Shown piece after piece: positions 39,519-47,795 of a stretch of DNA of 64,000 nt. The notes below the pieces were generated by a model. The model saw only the letters and a program-made list of their open reading frames with translations. It was not told where the DNA came from and did not search any database. Origin of the DNA: Gluconacetobacter aggeris. Its GTDB lineage: Bacteria; Pseudomonadota; Alphaproteobacteria; Acetobacterales; Acetobacteraceae. Every line of letters begins with the position of its first letter. Position 1 is the stretch's first letter. The stretch is from NCBI RefSeq assembly GCF_014174395.1, contig NZ_JABEQD010000016.1:1-64000 (forward strand), given 5' to 3'. The position numbers and the translations under genes were made by a program.

Positions 39519-40517
39519 TTATACTTGTACAGTAGATGACTGATTCAGGATATCAGAAAGCGATGCGCCATCATTTATACCATTTATACTGTTCGTGTCG
39601 TTCTTTTTTTGTGTCTGGTCATTGCTATCTGATGACGTTATTTTGCCTTTTGAATCGGAAGAGCCGAACAGTTCATCCACGATTTCTTGGTCTAACTTTG
39701 CTCGCGCATTTTCAAAAGTAATCGGACTCTTCTTTTTATCCTCGGTCGAGGTATCCATAAACCATCCGGTATCCCCTCCCACAACGTGAGGTTTCGTCGG
39801 CGTCGGGGTCTTCCCGCCAGAAAAAGCACTCATTGGATCATATAGTCCACCGAACTCCTGGGTGCCTGCCTGTGCTTCCGCTCCCTGCTGATACGAGAAG
39901 GAATAGCTTGTCGTCGTGCTTCCATCGGCCGCTTGCGTCGTCGTTTCCTGAAGATTGATAGACAAACTATTCACGCCATAGGCGACACCGGCATTGGCAT
40001 CATACAAAATATCGGACAGTGCTTTCTGATAGTCAGAAGCATTTCCTGGTATGTTATACATAGGCGTATTCAAGAATGTATTCATCAGAGAGCTATTTTT
40101 TATATCGTCAAAGAATTTTCCTTCGAGCATTTCAAATTTATACCCGTATGAAGAGACATCATATTGAGCTGGTCCAATCGTTTGGGTGTTCGACAACGAT
40201 GACAGGGTGTAAGCTGCGCCAAAGGCTGCAATTTTTTCTTTGTCGCTGGATGCCGCACTGTTAATGACAGTCGCGGCTGCGGTATAGATTGCCGAAACGG
40301 CATCAAGTCCGCTGGTGCCGTCAGCGGCATCTAAATTGACCGCCTGCTGCGCCTCTTGTGATAGTACGACCGTATCACCGTCATCGCTGGCGGCAAGCGT
40401 GCTTATTGACGACGATTCCGCGTCGCTGGATGTGGTCGGGGTATCGTAAGCCGTGGGATCAGCCAAGAGCCTCGACCATGATCCGGACCATGAAATATTA
40501 CTCGTAATCGTCGTCAT
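39519..40517 (-). CDS. Ser/Thr/Ala-rich protein of unknown function (332 aa)
   Basis: No signal peptide and no family that I recognise. The N-terminal third is low complexity (SSDAESSSISTLAASDDGDT) with a GDTVVLSQEAQQAV motif. A related GDT-x-x-LS motif occurs in the product upstream of the IS1380 remnant (GDTITLSAAATAAL) and a looser one in the 266-residue protein. The middle is helical; the C terminus is polar and repetitive (SSDSKGKITSSDSNDQ). It is in one run with the TonB receptor. The composition resembles exported or surface proteins of large repetitive type, but function is unknown. Confidence 0.65.
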   Translation of the reverse strand: MTTITSNISWSGSWSRLLADPTAYDTPTTSSDAESSSISTLAASDDGDTVVLSQEAQQAVNLDAADGTSGLDAVSAIYTAAATVINSAASSDKEKIAAFGAAYTLSSLSNTQTIGPAQYDVSSYGYKFEMLEGKFFDDIKNSSLMNTFLNTPMYNIPGNASDYQKALSDILYDANAGVAYGVNSLSINLQETTTQAADGSTTTSYSFSYQQGAEAQAGTQEFGGLYDPMSAFSGGKTPTPTKPHVVGGDTGWFMDTSTEDKKKSPITFENARAKLDQEIVDELFGSSDSKGKITSSDSNDQTQKKNDTNSINGINDGASLSDILNQSSTVQV

Positions 40518-40564
40518 TGTGATTCACCAAAATTTTTGTTCGTATGGTTATTATTTTCTGTATT

Positions 40565-41051
40565 CTACAAACCCTTTATCGAAAAATACTCGTAGAAACT
40601 ATCGATAGCTGTTATCGGACCTGACGGTTCGGCGTAGCACGTCGGAATAGTCGTCGCTCCAGGCGGATAGAAGGGTGTCGCTGAATTATTTGGATAGTAA
40701 TAATTATTGTTGGCTATGGTATATTGATAGATGAATACAACTTGAAAATTGCACCCGTAGCTCTGATTTGTACTTGAACGCACATTAACGGAAAGAGTAA
40801 CATTCGTTTTTGTCGGGCCGGAGATGGATACCGCGTTCTGCGTTGATCCACTGTCTATTGTAACTGGTAGAGATGTCGTCAGCGAGAACGGGGACGTAAC
40901 GGTAGCATCCCCGATCCCAATAATTTATGGGTGTCGAATCACCATTATAGATGTCGATTGTACCAACGGTCTGAGCGCTTGCAACGCCCATGAATGGCAT
41001 GCCAATGGCTGCGATTGTGGCGAGTGCTGAAAAAAAATTCCGTTTGAACAT
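40565..41051 (-). pseudogene. Exported small protein interrupted by a frameshift
   Basis: The first frame starts with a good signal peptide (MFKRNFFSALATIAAIGMPF, cleavage near ASAQT) and continues TVGTIDIYNGDSTPIN. From about 40920 the protein-like sequence continues in the +1 frame: IGIGDATVTSPFSLTTSLPV, then VSISGPTKTNVTLSVNV and a Tyr/Asn-rich end reaching the stop at 40565. Together they give one exported beta-rich protein of about 160 residues. Alternatively the short first frame is the true product (88 aa, 40785-41051). Function unknown. Confidence 0.5.
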
Positions 41052-41234
41052 TTTTCCTTGCCCTTTCGCCGAACCGGATGGTTATGGATGCTGGAATGAC
41101 GCTATCGTTTTGCGCCGCCCATTCTAGCCCTATGCCCAAGCGGTTAACGAAAAGTTAAAATAGGGAATGTAATGAATTGGCCCCATTAAAACGATCTTAT
41201 AATTTCTATGCGATATGTAGATAAAACGTGGTAC

Positions 41235-41282
41235 TCATCTCTGGTTTTGTGTCTCTGGGTTAAAAACGACGCGATAGGTCAT
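41235..41282 (-). pseudogene. Truncated ParE/RelE-type toxin start
   Basis: An ATG overlapping the parD stop by ATGA opens MTYRVVFNPETQNQR and then stops at 41235. This is the beginning of a ParE/RelE-superfamily toxin; the rest is missing. The toxin was therefore cut off after about 15 codons. Confidence 0.6.
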
Positions 41283-41548
41283 CGCGTCCTGGCGTGTTCG
41301 GCGGCGAGGCGCGCGCGGACCTGCTCAGCCGACACGGCCCACGTCGGATCGGCGACCAGGACATCGTAAGCTGGCCCGACCTGGCTTTGCAGCCAGCTTT
41401 CGACGGCCCCATCGCGCGCCATAAGGGCACGCAAGTCGTCGCGAATGACTTCGCTTTCGCTGGCATATTCGCCCGCCTTAGCCTCGGCCTTCACCGCGTC
41501 GGCCATGTTGTTTGGAGGCGTGATGCTCATTTGCTGTGTCGTGCGCAT
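41279..41548 (-). CDS. parD: ParD-type antitoxin, orphaned (89 aa)
   Basis: MRTTQQMSITPPNNMADAV opens a ribbon-helix-helix domain; GEYASESEVIRDDLRALMARD is the ParD signature, and the toxin-binding C terminus (AVSAEQVRARLAAEHART) is intact. The ATG at 41548 is chosen by family length; upstream ATGs exist. It sits inside the unknown-protein operon, suggesting a later insertion. Its toxin partner is truncated, so it can only act as an orphan antitoxin or repressor. Confidence 0.75.
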   Translation of the reverse strand: MRTTQQMSITPPNNMADAVKAEAKAGEYASESEVIRDDLRALMARDGAVESWLQSQVGPAYDVLVADPTWAVSAEQVRARLAAEHARTR

Positions 41549-41606
41549 CGCGGTCTTCATTTCAATAGAATTAAATCCTATCACGAGCCCGGAAATCAAT
41601 TCACGG

Positions 41607-42407
41607 TCAGGATACGGTTGGAAGGAGCTGATCGACGGTATCAAGGGCGTTCTGAGCGGTCTGGAGATTGCTGTCCGACATCACGTCCTGCTTTTTCAGG
41701 TGTTCCCTGCTCTCCCGGAGCAGTGCCTTCATCTGGCTGGACAGGGCGGTGACAGCCTGCTGGAACTCCGGGTTGCCGTCTGCCGACGCGCCGGACTGTC
41801 CGGCGGTCACGGCCTGTCTGGGCATGGGATCAGACCCATCCGCATCCTGCATCGCCCCCGTTGCCGCCCGCTGGACATCGAGATCCGTCCCGTCGGCCGT
41901 CGTGGCCTCACCGGCTCCCGATGGAGCCTGTGGGCCATCCTGTGGCGCGGCCAGCACCATGTTACCCACAGCCGCGCCCCTGGCGTTCGTGCCGCCACTT
42001 TGCACGTACTGCGCCACGGCGGCCGCGAGTTGGGTTGTAAGCTGCGCCACTTCCAGAGCGAGGGCTTTGGGTGAAAGCAGGGCTTTCATTTCCATGAGCA
42101 GTCGCATCTGGGCATTGAGCATGTTGACCCGTTCTTCCGCAGCCTCCTTGGCGAACTGCCGGCCGGATTGGATCATCTGATCCAGCCGGGTCACGGCTTC
42201 CTGTTGGGCGGACAGCGCGGCGCCGCTGTTGGGGGATGCTCCCTTCAGGAAATCGAGACCGGTCTGCGAAAGCGTCACCAAAACGGCTGACGTGTCCGTC
42301 TGGTCCACCTGACCGGTGGCGGTGGAGGACACCTTGCCGTTGGTCGCACTATCCGCCACAGACGAACGGTCGTTGCCGGTGTATGTGGTCGTAGCGGAGA
42401 CGAACAT
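41607..42407 (-). CDS. Helical protein of unknown function (266 aa)
   Basis: The ATG at 42407 (MFVSATTTYTGND) has AGGA ten bases upstream; a TTG at 42440 overlaps the previous stop by TTGA and is an alternative. Low-complexity N terminus, then LVTLSQTGLDFLKG (similar to the GDTxxLS motif of neighbours), then long amphipathic helices (QFAKEAAEERVNMLNAQMRL) able to form coiled coils, and a final helix REHLKKQDVMSDSNLQ. No signal peptide. Unknown function; likely works with the genes on either side. Confidence 0.6.
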   Translation of the reverse strand: MFVSATTTYTGNDRSSVADSATNGKVSSTATGQVDQTDTSAVLVTLSQTGLDFLKGASPNSGAALSAQQEAVTRLDQMIQSGRQFAKEAAEERVNMLNAQMRLLMEMKALLSPKALALEVAQLTTQLAAAVAQYVQSGGTNARGAAVGNMVLAAPQDGPQAPSGAGEATTADGTDLDVQRAATGAMQDADGSDPMPRQAVTAGQSGASADGNPEFQQAVTALSSQMKALLRESREHLKKQDVMSDSNLQTAQNALDTVDQLLPTVS

Positions 42408-42436
42408 CGTTTTGTGGTCCTGGCTGACGGATTGAA

Positions 42437-43450
42437 TCAACTTTGGGAGAACCCCAATTCCTTGCGGGTCGTGGTCAGTGCCGCCTGGATCGCGGCTTCA
42501 TGCCCCTTGGCCCATGTCTCGTTGAACAGATCGGTGACATTGAGAACAGATGGGTTACTGCTGACATGCGCTTTCTGGGCGTTCTTCATCAACTCACTCA
42601 GCATCCCGACGATGGACAGGTTACTGACGTATTTTGAATCGACAGGCTTGTTTGCCGCGCCCATCTCTTCTTCATAAGCAGTCTGCACGGAGGCACGATT
42701 GAAGGCCCATCCGATCGTCGATTTTTCGTAAGAACCGGCCTTGTCTAAATACATGCTCAAGTTCTCCGAACTAGCTATAGACGCATAGGTCACATTCGAC
42801 CGGTTTGAAACCGTTGCATCACTTGAATCAATGGAATATCCTTGACCACTGGCAGGTGCAGGAGTGAATTTTGACTCAAGGTCCATTGGTCCGGAGTGAT
42901 TGCCTGTAGCAAGCTGCTCCTGCTGAAGCATGATGTACTGCGCCATGCCCTGTTCTTTTGTAGAGAACAGACCACCTTGATTCGACGACACCGCGGCCAG
43001 AGCGGTTCTGTCCAGACCGGACATCAGCGTGTACCAGTCCGTTCCGTTCGCGCTATCGTAATTGAATGGCTTTCCGCTAGCGTCCATGGAGGCGTATTCC
43101 GCATCCATGCTGGCACGCGCAGCCTGTGCGATCCCTGAAGCGCTGAGTCCGGTCGAGATCGTTGTGGCCGCAGGATCAAGCACATTTTCACCGAAACTCG
43201 CGGACGTGCCCGCGCGCGTGGGAAAGAATTGCGCGTAATAGGCCGCTTGCGAATCCGTCGTTGTGCTGGATGTTGCGGCAAGGGCAGCCGTGGCAGCCGC
43301 AGAAAGGGTAATCGTATCTCCGCTGTGGGACGTGGATGAGCTTGAATAACCCGATGTTTTCGTTGCCGTATCGCCTAACTCTTGCGTCGAACCATCATTT
43401 TTTGACGCGGCAAGGTAAATAGCGGCTGATTGTACCGCGCTAGCCCATCT
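42437..43450 (-). CDS. Unknown protein truncated at its N terminus by IS1380 debris (about 333 residues left)
   Basis: The minus frame is open from the IS junction at about 43450 and protein-like throughout: SAVQSAAIYLAASKND, HSGDTITLSAAATAAL, then DSQAAYYAQFFPTRAG, a Ser/Ala-rich middle and the C terminus VLNVTDLFNETWAKGHEAA. There is no suitable start near the junction (a TGA precedes), so the natural N terminus was probably lost; an internal ATG/TTG at 43183 would give a 248-residue product. A decayed copy of the C-terminal 30 codons lies at 58253-58345, so the gene belongs to a family with further copies. Confidence 0.55.
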   Translation of the reverse strand, partial: RWASAVQSAAIYLAASKNDGSTQELGDTATKTSGYSSSSTSHSGDTITLSAAATAALAATSSTTTDSQAAYYAQFFPTRAGTSASFGENVLDPAATTISTGLSASGIAQAARASMDAEYASMDASGKPFNYDSANGTDWYTLMSGLDRTALAAVSSNQGGLFSTKEQGMAQYIMLQQEQLATGNHSGPMDLESKFTPAPASGQGYSIDSSDATVSNRSNVTYASIASSENLSMYLDKAGSYEKSTIGWAFNRASVQTAYEEEMGAANKPVDSKYVSNLSIVGMLSELMKNAQKAHVSSNPSVLNVTDLFNETWAKGHEAAIQAALTTTRKELGFSQS

Positions 43451-43905
43451 TATTCACGGCATTGAGTATTTTGCGTGGATTTTTCTGCTTTTGTGGTTTG
43501 TGCGCGCGGGATCGCACCGAGTTGAGGCGGCGTCATTTTGAAACGGTGGATGGTTGCGGCTGGGGTTGCGGGGACGGGGCGGGTTCGGGGGCGATAGCCC
43601 CGTCTGTCACGGGCCGGCAGCCTGCATTGAGATGGCGAGACTGCGGAAAAGCGCCGCTTCGGGACAGGCGGCGGCAAAGGCGATACGGACACGGGTCGCG
43701 GTTTCCAGGATGCGTCCTGCGATTTTCAGGAGACGATTTCGTAACGTGGTGAATTCGGCCGAGGCGAGCGGCTGTGGGGCTGGGATGGCGTCCCGCAGGG
43801 TGAGCATCAGCCAGTATGCGGCGGTGTGCAGGACCAGGCGAACCAGGTTGGCCAGTGGCGATCGACAGCTCGTGCGGTCGGATGCCAGTTGGCCCTTGTG
43901 AAGCT
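43450..43905 (-). mobile_element. IS1380-family fragment (transposase C terminus and one end)
   Basis: Minus-strand translation gives ELHKGQLASDRTSC, LANLVRLVLHTAAYWLML, TLRDAIPAPQPLASAEF and RLLKIAGRILETATRVRIAF up to the stop at 43607, the C-terminal part of IS1380-type transposases common in acetic acid bacteria. About 100 of some 470 residues remain. The IS end lies near 43450 (TATTCACGG). The N-terminal part of the transposase and the start of the adjacent ABC exporter are both missing, so an IS-mediated deletion formed the junction at about 43905. Confidence 0.75.
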
Positions 43906-45763
43906 CGATCTGTCGTCGCTGACGAAGTTATCGCTGCCCTGCGTCCTGCATTGGGATTTCAACCATTTCGTGGTGCTGGTGAAAGCCGGCGAGAAAGAGA
44001 TCCTGATCCACGACCCGGCACGGGGCGCGCGAAAGCTGACTCTGGACGAAGCGTCGCGGCATTTTACCGGTGTGGCCCTGGAACTGACCCCGGCCGCGAC
44101 GTTCGAGAAGCGCGACGAACGCCGGTTGCTGAGCATCAGCGACATGTTCCGCCATATCTCGGGACTGAAGGGGGCGCTGCTGGCCCTGGGCGGCTTGTCC
44201 CTCGGTCTGGAAGTCATCGCCTTGGCCAATCCGATGCTGGCGCAGGTGATCATCGACGAGGTGCTGACGACGGGAGACCGTTCCCTGTTGTGGACGATCG
44301 CGGCCGGTCTGGTGCTTCTGGCGGCTCTGCAGGGGGTTATCGCGACCTTTCGGTCGTGGATGGTCATGCTGCTCTCCACGCGGATCTCCGTGCAGTGGAA
44401 TGTCAGCCTGTTCTCCCATCTCATGGGCTTGCCGCAGGACTATTTCGCGAAGCGTGGAGCGGGGGACATCCTGTCGCGCTTTGGCAGCCTAGGGACGATC
44501 CAGCAGACCTTCACGACCGATTTGGTGCAGAGTGTGATGGATGGCCTGATGGCGATCGGCATGTTCGTGATGATCGTGATCTACGGGAAGTGGCTGGCGG
44601 CAATCGCTGTGGTGTCTTCCCTGCTCGATCTGATGGTGCGGATTGTCCTGTTCGCACCCTATCGGGAGATGTCCGAAGAGGCGCTGGTCCATGGGGCGGC
44701 TCAGCAGGGGTATTTTCTGGAAACATTGAGAGGAATGCGCAGCATCAAGCTGTTGTCCTTGGAAGGACGACGGAAGATCGCCTGGGGAAACAGGATGATC
44801 GACAGCATCAATGCGGGATTGAAGATCCAGCGATACGACCTGATTTTTGTGCGGGGGCAGGAAGCCCTGTTCGGGCTTGATCGTGTGCTGATGCTGGTCC
44901 TTGGGGCTAGGATGGTGATCTCGGCCGAGATGTCGGTTGGGATGCTGATGGCATTCTTGAGTTACAGGGATCAGTTTGCAAATCGCTTTGGCAGTGTGGT
45001 GACGGCTGGGTTCAAGATCCGGAATCTGAAAGTACAATGTGGCCGGCTTTCCGATATAGCTTTGGCTGAATCAGAAATAGCCGATTACACTATGCTGTCC
45101 GTCCCGCCACCGATCGACGTCAATCCTGACGTGCCTGTGATCGAATGCCGAAATATTGGGTATCGATACGGCAAAGAAGACGCCTGGGTATTTCGTGGAG
45201 TGAATCTGAAGGTGCCAACTGGGAAAAGCTTGACTATTACAGGGCCTTCCGGTTGTGGTAAGTCCACATTACTGGCGATCATGATGGGATTGATCCAGCC
45301 GGAAGAGGGGCAGGTGATGTGGAATGGTGTAGAGCTTGGACCGGCGAACCGGGAGGCGTATCGGTTGCAGATTGCTGGCGTGCTACAGGACGATATTCTG
45401 TTATCGGGGAGCATTGCCGAGAATATCGCAGGTTTTGATGAATCCATGGATATGGGTTGGGTTATGGATTGTGCAAGGAAAGCACAGGTTTTTGAAGATA
45501 TCCAGAGAATGCCAATGGGGTTTGAAACCCTCATCAGCGAAATGGGGCATACGCTTTCTGGGGGGCAGCGTCAGCGTGTTATTTTAGCAAGAGCGCTTTA
45601 TCGCAAGCCGAATATTTTATTTCTTGATGAAGTAACGAGTCATCTCGATATAAATATCGAAAGATCTGTTCATAAAATAATTAATGAATTGAAATCCACG
45701 CGCATAATGATAACGCATCGCATTGATGCGGAAAATAATAATGTTTATGAGATTAAATTATAA
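43906..45763 (+). pseudogene. Peptidase-containing ABC exporter (PCAT), N terminus lost
   Basis: About 618 residues remain. First comes the second half of a C39 peptidase domain (LSSLTKLSLPCVLHWDFNHFV with the catalytic His, then HDPARG with the Asp); the half with the catalytic Cys is gone. A six-helix transmembrane domain follows, then the ATPase: Walker A GPSGCGKST, signature LSGGQRQRV, Walker B ILFLDEVTSH, H-loop THR. Intact relatives cleave double-glycine leaders and export the peptides. The open frame reaches back to a GTG at 43826 inside IS sequence, which is not a natural start. GG-leader genes downstream fit as its substrates. Confidence 0.8.
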
Positions 45764-46022
45764 TTTCTATGAATATTTTTAATATATATGATTTAAATTT
45801 GAATATTAATATAATAAAATCTGAATTTGTTATCCCGTTTGCGAAGTTGTGACAAATTTTCGGATAAAAATCTCTTCGAATGCCATCCAGCATGCGCTAC
45901 ACTCTGTTTGCGTCGGTTCTCCGAAATCGTTACGGGCTTTTCGTTTCTCGCAAAAAGCATTCATCGATTTCAGAGTGTGGTGCATCTATTCGTGTTGGAT
46001 GCCGTGATCAAGGATAGACGAA
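45764..46022. other. AT-rich interval upstream of the first GG-leader peptide
   Basis: About 260 bp, very A+T-rich at the left (45770-45835). It should contain the promoter for the peptide-protease pair. No gene seen. Confidence 0.4.
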
Positions 46023-46289
46023 ATGGAAAATCTGAATAATTCTGAAATTGATATGGTTGTTGGCGGTCTTCCTGCTGATGTCTCTGATGAGTTTTGGACT
46101 GAACAAAATGTGGGGAGTAGCGTCCTCACGATGCAAGCGATGGGAGCTGTAGGTGTCTCAGGAATGAATATCGGTTCTATTGAGAAGTATTATAGATCTA
46201 TGGGATACAAGGTTGGAACGAAAGAAATTCTTAGCGGAGATATCTATGAACCAGAATGGCTGGCTGATCCAAGCCATCGTATTTCGTAG
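46023..46289 (+). CDS. Double-glycine-leader peptide precursor 1 (88 aa)
   Basis: The ATG at 46023 follows AAGGA eight bases upstream. MENLNNSEIDMVVGG is a canonical double-glycine leader (hydrophobic residues at -4, -7 and -12 to the GG, acidic SEID), cleaved by C39 peptidases of ABC exporters. The predicted 73-residue core starts LPADVSDEFWTEQNVG, has a small-residue-rich middle (MQAMGAVGVSGMNIGS) and a charged tail ending DPSHRIS; no Cys. This looks like a bacteriocin/microcin-type or signalling peptide. The exporter lies just upstream on the same strand and an exported retropepsin-like gene just downstream. Confidence 0.75.
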   Translation: MENLNNSEIDMVVGGLPADVSDEFWTEQNVGSSVLTMQAMGAVGVSGMNIGSIEKYYRSMGYKVGTKEILSGDIYEPEWLADPSHRIS

Positions 46290-46327
46290 AGGGACAGTTT
46301 TTATCGCGTAGTTTTTCTTTTATAAAA

Positions 46328-46365
46328 AGAGTTTTGGACAGAATTTCTATTCTGTCCAAAACTCT
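46328..46365 (+). promoter_or_regulatory. Perfect 17-bp hairpin between peptide 1 and the aspartyl-protease-like gene
   Basis: AGAGTTTTGGACAGAAT-TTCT-ATTCTGTCCAAAACTCT: 17 perfect pairs with a 4-nt loop, beginning 39 bp after the peptide stop and ending 16 bp before the protease ATG. No T-tract follows, so it may protect the peptide mRNA end, attenuate readthrough, or mask the protease ribosome-binding site. Confidence 0.65.
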
Positions 46366-46381
46366 CTGTGAAAGTCTATTC

Positions 46382-47380
46382 ATGAAATTGGAGCAAGAAA
46401 TATTGAAGAAAATATTTTTAATATTGATCTTTATGTGTCACATCCAACAGGTCTGGGCGGAAGAACGTAGATCTTGTGTTGCAGCCGCACTGATTCTCCC
46501 TCTTTTGGGGGGGAGAAATGATACACCTATCATCCCTGTAAAGGTGAATGGACGTGATGTTGCGATGTACGTCAGTCCTGCTTTCTTCGGTGGTCTCTAT
46601 TTACGTGAGAGTCAAGATTTTACCCTAAGACCAGGCCGAATTCGAGGACGCATTACGGAAAATGCGGGTCACACTGTTCCCGCTGAGATTTCGTTTCTGG
46701 ACAGCTTGGAAATCGGAGGAGCAAAAGTCGATTCACCCCAGTTTATTCGGATGCCGGGAGTGGTTACTCAAACAATCGATGGGAAGCCGCTCGTCGGAGT
46801 GATTGGTGATTCGATATTGTCGAATTTTCAGGTGCTGATTGACATGCCGCATGCGCGTCTCGCTTTGCTGAAGATCTCCCGGGATGATTCCTGTACCGAT
46901 GTAGAGAAGAAACTCTTGGGTGATAAGGTGTACTCATTACCGATGAGGGGAGATCGGTGGAAAATTCCTGTTAAAATAGATGGAATAGAGAAATTATTTT
47001 CTCTGGATCCAGATACTGGTGTAACGGTAGTCCCATTAGGATGGACCATCATACCTGAGTTGAACCAGAACGCCGTGGCAAAAGGGGAGCGGGTGATGAT
47101 CCGCTATACAAGTAGTCTCGGTGATGGAGTTATGGGAAGGAAGGTGATCGTCCATGACATGCATGTGTCGGATGACGAATTACCTGAAACGTCCGTTATA
47201 GTCCAAGACGGGACCGGTGACGCTGTAATCGGAACACCTTTTTTTGAAAATCATCAGGTTCTGATTGATTATGAAAGGAAGATTGTATTCTTCTCGGATT
47301 CAAGAAACTTGATGAAATCATCAGGTAATAATTTGCATTTCGCGCAGATATTTAGCGGACTTTCAGAAGTTAAAGAATGA
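46382..47380 (+). CDS. Exported retropepsin-like aspartyl-protease-family protein 1 (332 aa)
   Basis: The ATG at 46382 gives a signal peptide (KIFLILIFMCHIQQVWAEE). Two pepsin/retropepsin-like lobes follow. Lobe 1: IPVKVNGRDVAMYVSPAFFG, LEIGGAKVDS, and GVIGDSILSNFQVLIDMPH with the family's hydrophobic psi-loop. Lobe 2: IPVKIDGIEKLFSLDPDTG and AVIGTPFFENHQVLIDYER. The usual DTGA is replaced by SPAF in lobe 1 and is DPDTGV in lobe 2, so one catalytic Asp seems lost. It may be a regulated protease, or a binding/immunity derivative. Located after the GG-leader peptide. Confidence 0.65.
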   Translation: MKLEQEILKKIFLILIFMCHIQQVWAEERRSCVAAALILPLLGGRNDTPIIPVKVNGRDVAMYVSPAFFGGLYLRESQDFTLRPGRIRGRITENAGHTVPAEISFLDSLEIGGAKVDSPQFIRMPGVVTQTIDGKPLVGVIGDSILSNFQVLIDMPHARLALLKISRDDSCTDVEKKLLGDKVYSLPMRGDRWKIPVKIDGIEKLFSLDPDTGVTVVPLGWTIIPELNQNAVAKGERVMIRYTSSLGDGVMGRKVIVHDMHVSDDELPETSVIVQDGTGDAVIGTPFFENHQVLIDYERKIVFFSDSRNLMKSSGNNLHFAQIFSGLSEVKE

Positions 47381-47389
47381 ACTGAACAA

Positions 47390-47595
47390 TGGCCTGCCGG
47401 TGTGATCGTCCTCGATACCCGCAGTGCTTGTCGTGACCTTGCCTCCAACATGCCCCCAGTTCTGAGTTGGGGTCTGTGGGTTGATATATGCCTTTTTGGC
47501 GTGTTGGGCGAAAGCCTCTGGCGTCTTGCCGTTGAGACTGGTGTGGGGTCCGACGGCATTGTAGTCGGCCCGCCAATCCTCGATGACCGAGCGGG
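47390..47595 (-). mobile_element. IS3-family transposase C-terminal fragment
   Basis: Minus-strand translation from about 47595 gives ARSVIEDWRADYNAVGPHTS, LNGKTPEAFAQ and a tail to the stop near 47390, the end of an IS3-type integrase-core transposase. The rest of the element is absent. It abuts an IS630 piece on the opposite strand. Confidence 0.65.
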
Positions 47596-47790
47596 CGTGG
47601 GTATGACCGCATCCTTCGTGCATGAGGGCGCCATAAACGGCGAGATTTTTCAGGCCTATGTCGAGCAGGTCGTCATGCCGACGCTGAGCCCGGGCGATAT
47701 CGTCGTGCTGGACAATTTGTCCACTCATAAGATTCCGAGCGCGCGAAAGGCCATCGAACTGGCGGGGGCGCAGATATGGATCGGTAAATA
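47596..47790 (+). mobile_element. IS630-family transposase internal fragment
   Basis: Plus-strand translation gives GMTASFVHEGAINGEIFQAY, VEQVVMPTLSPGDIVVLDNL and STHKIPSARKAIELAGAQIW, the DDE region of IS630-type transposases (LDNLSTHK). Both ends are missing. It separates the two convergent peptide-protease modules. Confidence 0.65.
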
Positions 47791-47795
47791 TTTCA

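Noticed and set aside
43816-44880. Alternative plus-strand frame (354 codons) inside the ABC exporter
   Set aside because: It is an out-of-frame shadow of the conserved transmembrane and C39 coding sequence.
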